From NCBI RefSeq assembly GCF_910594005.1, contig NC_057818.1, positions 14,320,501 through 14,384,500 of the forward strand: a stretch of DNA of 64,000 bases. Direction: 5' to 3'. Positions 57,526 to 64,000 of this stretch are shown here, piece after piece. Each line of letters starts with the position of its first letter. Position 1 is the first letter of the stretch. The position numbers were made by a program, and so were the translations under genes. The DNA is from Cervus elaphus. Its lineage: Eukaryota; Chordata; Mammalia; Artiodactyla; Cervidae. The notes below the pieces were generated by a model, which saw nothing but the letters and a program-made list of their open reading frames with translations, was not told the DNA's origin and searched no databases.

Positions 57526-59887
57526 AAAAAAACTATAGGCAATAAAAACAAAAGTAATTCACAAATAAGATGATAAAGTATCTAGAAAAATATTTTTGTG
57601 TTTTAAAAACTGAAGAAAGAAAGAATCGTCACTGTTTTCCTTCTGTTTCATCCGTTGAGGGGACTCTAAGTAACAAACCTATTGCCCTTCCTCCCCCAGC
57701 AACATAAACCACCTCAAACAGGAAGGTAGACTTTGCCCAGCACCCCACTTGCAGGCAGTGGGCTCTGGAGACACCCCAGTGTGGGCAAAGGAGCCCTGGA
57801 ATCAACATCCAGACCCAAGGTCCCAGGCCTAACTCAGCAGCAGCCAATTCCTTCCCCACTCTGAGCCTCAGTCTCCCCACTGTCCAAAGGAGAAATTCTG
57901 CACCAGAAGAGTCTCTAGGCTTCCTTCCAGCTGGTGTGCTGTGTGATCCTCTGCACTGTGTTTACTTGGGCTCTGGATGAGCAGGCTCTGACATGCCCCT
58001 AGCTGGGACCCAGGGAAGTCACAGGCCCCTGCCGCTTCCCAAAACATGGCCATTCCATACCCTGCTGTGGACCCAGCATGTGAGGCTGGGCGGAGGGGTC
58101 CGCACATGTACTCATCCTGATGGCAGGGAGCCAGGCCAAGGGTGTTTACAGGGACCCTGCAGCGAGGGCAGAGGGTGTGAGCAGTCAGCCCCACTCCAGC
58201 CCGGCCCATGGACACCCCCTTCCTTCCAGCCTCACCCTGCCCCACCTTCCAGCACCCCCTGAGCACACAATCATCTTGCCTGCCACTCCCTGGCTGCGAC
58301 CCGGGCAATTGCAAACACGTGGGACCAGGCTGTAGCCAAGAGTGACAAAGGCTCTGTGGGATCACTGGCTGATAATGAGGCCAGATGAGGCATGGACCCC
58401 CTTGGAGTGCCCCTGACTCTCATGTGGCCCAAATTCACACCCAGGCAGGCCGCACTTATAAGCTGACACGTGGATAGCATGGCTTACCTTCTCAAAACCT
58501 ACAGGGCTCCCCTGCCTTGCATTCGAGACCCTGGCCCTCCACCATCTGGGCTCTGGACACCCTGGCCCCAAACCACCATCTCAACCTGATCTCCAAACCT
58601 CTCCTGAAAGTGTCATCCCTACGAATGAGTGTTCTCCAAAGTGGGTTCCATGGAAGTGCATCCCATGGGACACTTGCAGCCATCGTGCCACTAAAAGGCT
58701 CCACCTCAAAGAAGTTTGGCAACACTGGGTTAAACTGATTTAACACAATTTGCACGTGTCCTTGGTGTCTTCCACAGGCCTTCTAGTGACTTTACGATGA
58801 GCACTGTGAATGTGAACCAGAGACTGTTGCGTTTTCTCTGCTAATTTGGCCCCAGAAGTTGTATATTAATAGGCATTTGGGGACCAATCATCCATGTACT
58901 TGAGAGAATTCGGCTTTAGACAGACTGATCTTCTCTGGCGTCAGTGTGATCAAGGACATTTGTGATGTTCCAGCATCTTGCTATTCATTTCTGAGGAGTT
59001 GGCAGGTTTTTTCACAGTCGAGCCCATTCACCCTGATCTTATACCCTGGAAACTGACCTTTGTATGTATTTGCTTGAACAGTTCTTCTGGTGACCCTCTA
59101 ATGGTCACAGCTGGGTCCACACTTGCCCCTAGAGCATGTATTTTCTGACCTTCCAAACTTTCAGCATTCAGGAAATGTCACTGAGCACCTAGGACATGCA
59201 TCACAACACAGAGACATCCAGGGCCAGCGGGAAAGCAGCCTCTAGCGCTGGTTCCCACCTGCAACCAGTCAGACAGTGGCAATGTGGCAATGGTTCTGGA
59301 AATGACCAGAACATGTTTCAAGGAAGTATGCAGTCCCACAAGTCCAAAACCAGGGTGAGCAAACAAAGGCAAGAGTGGGCAGCTACAGCAGTCTCGGTGG
59401 TCAGGATGGCACCCTCCCCAGCACAGAGGTAGAATGGTCAGAATCTGATGCACAAGTCATTTCTGCTTAAGCCCCTGGTTTGTAGCCACTTGTCTCAGCA
59501 GCCCCAGGACACTCACGTTCACCTCTGAAGCGGCCACTAGAGCCCCTGACCCCTTCCTGGGCCTTCACCTTGCCTTTCCACATCAAGAGGGCTCAGCCTT
59601 TGCCCTGTCACGTGGCCTTCAGGATGGAGTCCCAGGCACACCACGACAGCACAAACACTCAGCTGCCACTAGGAATAGTGTCCTAATATTTAATACTACC
59701 TCTCGTGAAGGAATGAACCCCAAAGCCATGAGAGGCTGGGAAAGGTCAGCGGCCTTAGAATCCATGTAGCCCAGTGCTGCTACACGAGTGGACCAAGGAC
59801 CTACCTATGGCAGGGAGAAGAGGCTGGCAAATTCTACCTGGAAAAAGCAAGCATAAAACTGATAACACTGTTAAAAGCAACAATGTC
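57526..59887. other. Non-genic stretch, nothing firmly recognised
   Basis: A MIR-like 'actctgagcctcagtctccc' lies near 57858. 58620-58740 ('agtgggttccatggaagtgc', 'gaagtttggcaacactgg') resembles an old DNA transposon. Overlapping frames at 57868-58365 are compositional. Confidence 0.4.
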
Positions 59888-59966
59888 ATTCCCCAACCAG
59901 GGATCAAACCTGCATCCACTGCATTGTAAGGAGGATTCTTAACCACTGGACCACCAGGGAAGTCCC
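59888..59966 (-). mobile_element. CHR-type tRNA-Glu SINE, head fragment
   Basis: The minus strand reads 'gggacttccctggtggtcca', 'gtggttaagaatcctcctta' and 'ggtttgatccctggttgggg', the tRNA-derived head of CHR SINEs, which are shared by ruminants, whales and hippos. Confidence 0.8.
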
Positions 59967-59999
59967 CTACATGCTTTTTAGAGCATCTAGAATTTTAAA

Positions 60000-60200
60000 A
60001 AATCACAGATCATCGCAAGTGCTAACAAAGCTGGTAACAACAGAAGCTTATACAGCACTCGTAGCAACGCAGAATGGGGCAGCCCCTTGGGAGTGTTTGA
60101 TGGTTTTCTATAAATTAAGCATAAACTTATCATGTGATTCAGCAATCCTGCTCAATGTCGTCTACACAAGTGAAATAAAAAATCTATATTCACACTGAAA
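60000..60200 (+). mobile_element. Old L1 ORF2 fragment
   Basis: 'gcataaacttatcatgtgat', 'tcagcaatcctgctcaatg' and 'tacacaagtgaaataaaa' follow the L1 ORF2 C-terminal order; diverged. Confidence 0.6.
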
Positions 60201-61014
60201 AAAAAGTAAAAAAATTTCCAGGGCTCTGGAAATTGAACAAAGGCACACAGCAAACTGGGAAGAGCCTATTCTTGAAAAACAGCCTTGGGAAGGGGTACAG
60301 TTACTGAGAATCTGCAGTCTTCTCACCTGAAGCTGCCACCACCCACCCCTCCCAACCCAGTCCCCTTGGTCAGCAAGAAATGTGGCTTTACCAGCATGGG
60401 GCTGGCTTTGGAAACCAGCATCTGGGCTGCCAGAGGGCACACTCAACTTGGGGTGGGGTGAGCTAACAGAGGTGAGCTGGAGACATGCAGGGGAACACCC
60501 AGCTCCCACAACTGGAGGCTGTAATCTCATAGGAGGAGCATCAAGGCAGCCAGAAGTTGACCCAGGATCCAGGAAATGAGAGCAGCACAGAAGGACAGGA
60601 TAAGATCTGCCCTCCTCTTTGTCTATCCGGGAAATGAAACCAAGAAGCCTACTAGACAACAAAAGCAAAGGAGGCTTGGGGATTGACAGAGCTATGACCG
60701 TGCTCCTCAACCACAGAGATGCACCCACATACAATGGAAGCCTTTGGGTACAAGGCTCTGCGCACAACCTCAGCCAATCTCACTGGCTGAACACTGAGCT
60801 GGACAGACACTCAGAGACTACTAGGAGGTAAAGCTGAAAAACAAAAGCAAGAATCAAGGGAGTCTGAGCAGAGCCAGCGGGGGCTAACACACTACCGGGG
60901 AGATGGATTTCACAGTTCAAGTCCAAGAAAGTTACTTCAAAGAAACCAAAATGAAACAACTCTCTGAAATACAATGCAGAATCTATATTTGCTGCAACGT
61001 AGTACCTACAGTGC
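60201..61014. other. Non-genic stretch, nothing recognised
   Basis: No exon or repeat assigned. Confidence 0.4.
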
Positions 61015-61288
61015 CCAGCACCATGGAAAGGAGAGGACTTGAGGCCTCTTACCTAAAGCCCAGTAAGGAGCCACCTTGGAACTGGATCCTTCAGTCCCAG
61101 CCAAGTCTTCAGATAAGATAGCAGCCCCACCACCATCCTGATCACAGCCTCATGGGAGACCGTGAGCCAGCCAAACAGCTCCTGAATGCCTGACCTTCAG
61201 AAACCATGTGAGACAGTAAATGTTTATTGTTGTATTGAGTAGCTAGGTTTGGGGATAATCTGTTTCAGCAATAGATCACTAATACATC
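61015..61288 (+). mobile_element. MLT1-type LTR 3' part
   Basis: 'gaggacttgaggcctcttac', 'gagccaccttggaactggat', 'gaaaccatgtgagacagtaa', 'atgtttattgttgtattgag' and a terminal 'cagcaatagatcactaatac' follow a MaLR-type LTR end. Confidence 0.77.
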
Positions 61289-61412
61289 TGACTTCTATAG
61301 TGGGGATGCGAGCAGGGTAGAGGAAGGGCTATACTTTCCCCTTCAGCGCAGAAGACATGGAATCTTTGGAAGAAATTTAAATTCAGTTCCACAAGCATGC
61401 ATTAGGCTCCTG

Positions 61413-61550
61413 GGCAAAGATGCCCTGGAGGAGGAAATGGCAACCCACTCACTCCAGAAATCTTGCTTGGAGAATCCCACAGACAGAGGAGACTGGGGGA
61501 CTACAATCCATAGGGTCCCAAAGAGTTGGACACGATTCAGTGACTGAGCG
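61413..61550 (+). mobile_element. Bov-tA/BovA SINE, 5'-truncated
   Basis: Body only: 'tggaggaggaaatggcaacc', 'ttgcttggagaatcccacag' and 'gtcccaaagagttggacacg'; ends at the CA microsatellite. Confidence 0.88.
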
Positions 61551-61568
61551 CACACACACACACACACA
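61551..61568. repeat. (CA)n microsatellite at SINE tail
   Basis: About nine CA units grown from the SINE 3' tail. Confidence 0.9.
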
Positions 61569-62229
61569 GAAACAATATGTAGGTGAGTGTAATATTCTAA
61601 ACACTAAAAAAAAAGGTCACCCAATGCTATCCTAGTTTGCTCTTTCAAGTCTGAAGGATTTTTTTTTTTTTTATTTCTACACAAAGCAGCAATAGCAGGA
61701 TTCCTTGGAATTCTCTTCCCCTGCATAGGAACAGTGAGGTTATGGATGCAAAGTGAGCTAAGGATTTATTCTTGGTGTCCATCAGTGAAATGAACACGGT
61801 CAGCCCTGAAAAGATTCCATGCTTCAGTGGCTGTAAGAAAATCAAATAAAGCTGCACGTGTTCCAAAGAGGGGGATGCCGGTAAAAATGCTGTGCTAATT
61901 AGCTCCCTTGTGGGATTGTCCCAGGAGTGAGCAGAAAGGGAGGACAAGAGAATTTGGGCTCTACTGGGCAAATATTTAGAACATGTACAGAGCAGAGTTA
62001 TGAAGAAAGGAGAGAGATGCAATGAGGGTGGCTGAGTGAGCTGACAGCTGGGGAAGGAAGGTTTTCCTGGACAAGACTGTAAGCACGGCAGGACGCCAAC
62101 AGGACAATGTGGTTTCAGAAAAGAGCATCGAGGCTAGAGGGCTGCTTCCCACACTGCATCCCTGTCCCATCATGAGACCCAAGCAGCATTCAATTCGACA
62201 CCATAGAGAAAGGATCCCTTCAGGGGATG
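61569..62229. other. Non-genic stretch, nothing recognised
   Basis: Contains a T run at about 61659-61671; no exon or repeat assigned. Confidence 0.4.
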
Positions 62230-62345
62230 AGCATCTCAAGATTCACTTGCCTAAAGTCACAAAGCTAGTGAGTCTATGAGAACCAGCATTCAAGCCTAGG
62301 TCTGTCTGACTCCACGGACCCAAGTCTTAGCTACAGTGAGGCACC
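62230..62345 (-). mobile_element. MIR SINE remnant
   Basis: 'cacttgcctaaagtcacaaa', 'gctagtgagtctatgagaac' and 'cattcaagcctaggtctgtc' follow antisense MIR order. Confidence 0.7.
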
Positions 62346-63197
62346 TCTACAACAGTTAATGAATAATGTACCAGTAAGAATTCCCTCTGTGAAATTTCAA
62401 AAGTACCAACACCCAAAATTTTAAGGCAAAGTCTTTAGCTGTTGGATGTCACGTTGCAGCCCATTTAAAAGTCCTTAGGGAAAAAAGAGTGCTGGAGATT
62501 TTGCCATAAGGGAAAGACGAATAAGGGGAGATCTGTTTTTCTTTTTTTTTTTCCCTCTATTTTCCTATTTTTTTAAACCTAATTCCACTTAAGGGAAAAC
62601 AGTTCATCTTGAAAGGGAAAGTGGCTGATAGGGATCACAGCTTTTTTGAGAGTAATTGGTGTTTTGGTTTTTTTTTACGGTTCTCCTCCAAAGTAATAGT
62701 TCATTCAAGGCTCTTTACTTGATTTCCTTCACTTTAGATTTTTTTGAATCGGTAAAAGTTTTATGCGACACAAAATGCAAAAGGAACATTCAAGTATCCA
62801 GTGAAAATTCTCTGCCCACCATTCCCCAAGCACCCCCATTTGCCCTTCTTCTGGAGACATTTTTCTGGAAAGCTCTTTTCTACCAAATGGTAGATGAGTC
62901 ACTAATTCTACATTGTGATTTCTTCACTTGACAACATACCGTGTTGCCACAAGTAAAGTATGTTAACACTGTCCCCAGAACTTAGTGGGGACACAGTGTT
63001 TGTTACTGCTGCTGCTTCCCTCATCATCACCATCTCCACCGTGGTCTCTGTCCCCATCTCGTCTCCATCAGGGGTGTACTGTACACACAGGGAATACAGC
63101 CAATATTTTGCAATAACTAGAAATGGAAAGTAATCTTTTAAACTGTATAAAGTATAGTTGTATAAAAAGAAAATTTTAAGATATTTATGATTATATT
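62346..63197. other. Non-genic stretch, nothing recognised
   Basis: T-rich runs at 62537-62553 and 62669-62676; no gene or repeat assigned. Confidence 0.4.
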
Positions 63198-63320
63198 CAG
63201 GGTCCACTCAGATAACCCAGGATCATCTCCGCATCTCAAGATCCTTAACCTTAATCACACCTGCAGAGTCCCTTGTGCCAAATAAGATTACATCCATAGG
63301 TTTGGGGGATTTGGGGAGCC
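63198..63320 (-). mobile_element. MLT1-type LTR fragment
   Basis: The minus strand reads 'gatgtaatcttatttggcac', 'gcaggtgtgattaaggttaa', 'ggatcttgagatgcggagat' and 'gatcctgggttatctgagtg', a MaLR LTR body block. Confidence 0.65.
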
Positions 63321-63829
63321 TACCATACCCTCCTTCACCACAGGCTTCAACTAGCTGTTCTGGAGAAAGGAGCCCATAAAAGTCATTTTCTGGGGTGTTA
63401 AAGGCTTCCCAGGTGGGAGTCCATTCTATCATTAAGAGGCTCAAATCTTTTGGCCCAGAGCAAAGACTGAAGTCTGGTCAAGGAGCGTGAAGTGTAGATG
63501 AAATGGGCGATACTCTGGGAAAACGTTAAGTCACCAGCATTGGCCGAAGCAGATGCAGGTATGCACAGACCCACAGGGGTGTGGTGTCTGCCTCCACACA
63601 TGACCACCAACTCACCGAGCCCCAGGGCTGTTGTGAAGGAGAAGGAAGACCAGGTGCAGTCACAGCACAAACGGAAGAGCCTCACCCCATGCAAAGGCTC
63701 CCACCCTGGAGCCCCCACATAGAGATCAGAGAGGGTTCCGGAAGCCTGGAAAGGTATGGTGCGAACTTAAGAGTGTGTTCACTTCCTCTGGATACTGTAA
63801 CAAAGGATCAAAAAGTCAGTGGCTCCTCT
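63321..63829. other. Non-genic stretch, nothing recognised
   Basis: Unassigned sequence between an LTR piece and an L1 3' UTR. Confidence 0.4.
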
Positions 63830-64000
63830 GAACTCCCTAGAGGAGTCAGATTCCTAGAGACAGAAAGTCGAAAGGTGGGTATCAGGGCTGGGTCGAGGGG
63901 AATGGGGTGCTATCCTCTAATGGGGACAGTTCCATTTTACAAGCTGAGAAGAACTATGAAGATGGGTGGTGGTGATGGTTGTACAACACCGTGAATATAC
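63830..64000 (+). mobile_element. Old L1 3' UTR, cut by window edge
   Basis: 'gggaatggggtgctatcctc', 'taatggggacagttccattt' and 'ggtggtggtgatggttgtac' 'aacaccgtgaatatac' are the sense 3' UTR of an old L1, continuing past the window. Confidence 0.75.

Noticed and set aside
1..64000. A previously undescribed biological system
   Set aside because: All multi-gene-like signal resolves to known ruminant or mammalian retrotransposon classes. The remaining open segments are isolated candidate exons without partners.

Overview
This is a mammalian nuclear DNA window from a ruminant, almost certainly a pecoran (the cattle, sheep, goat and deer group). Seven BovB (RTE-type) LINE stretches, several Bov-tA and BOV-A2 SINEs and a CHR-type tRNA-Glu SINE are diagnostic for that lineage. 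They lie on a background of old placental repeats: L1M, L2, MIR, MLT1-type LTRs and hAT-like DNA transposons. There is no operon structure, no CRISPR array and no recognisable complete protein-coding host gene. The window looks intergenic or deeply intronic.

Layout. 1-11.9 kb is mostly non-repetitive, partly GC-rich sequence with microsatellites, one L1M tail, MIR pieces and one candidate spliced exon (2035-2144, minus). 11.9-26 kb carries two SINEs, a decayed BovB (14.07-15.85 kb), old L1 fragments, a degenerate ~90-bp tandem array broken up by microsatellites and a BovB insertion (24.5-25.4 kb), and a Bov-tA nested in an antisense L1. 26.6-29.1 kb is the youngest-looking element: a 5'-truncated L1 with an uninterrupted ORF2 C-terminal half, a long poly(A) and a 15-bp target-site duplication (TSD). 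29-36 kb holds a SINE, a MLT1-type LTR split by a BovB, and a 1.7-kb antisense BovB. 36-48 kb has an older L1, MIRs, a MER3-like hAT element, a candidate exon (41281-41432, minus), an LTR, another BovB with a perfect TSD, and two SINEs. 48-64 kb has a third candidate exon (49139-49348, plus), L2, MLT1 LTRs, an apparently full-length DNA transposon, a BovB in the 5'-inverted configuration expected from twin priming (54942-56839), and old L1/MIR/LTR fragments up to the right edge.

How the parts relate. The only proteins once encoded are retrotransposon endonuclease/reverse transcriptases. The Bov-tA and BOV-A2 SINEs share their 3' sequence with BovB, so they are presumed to use the BovB machinery. 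Clear TSDs can be read around the L1, five BovB copies and several SINEs, so the insertion order is partly recoverable: Bov-tA after L1; BovB after the MLT1-type LTR; BovB after the tandem array.

I did not find evidence for an undescribed biological system. The best leads are the twin-primed BovB, the long open L1 ORF2 segment, the tandem array and the three splice-flanked open segments. Repeat-family names come from recalled consensus features, not from a database search.
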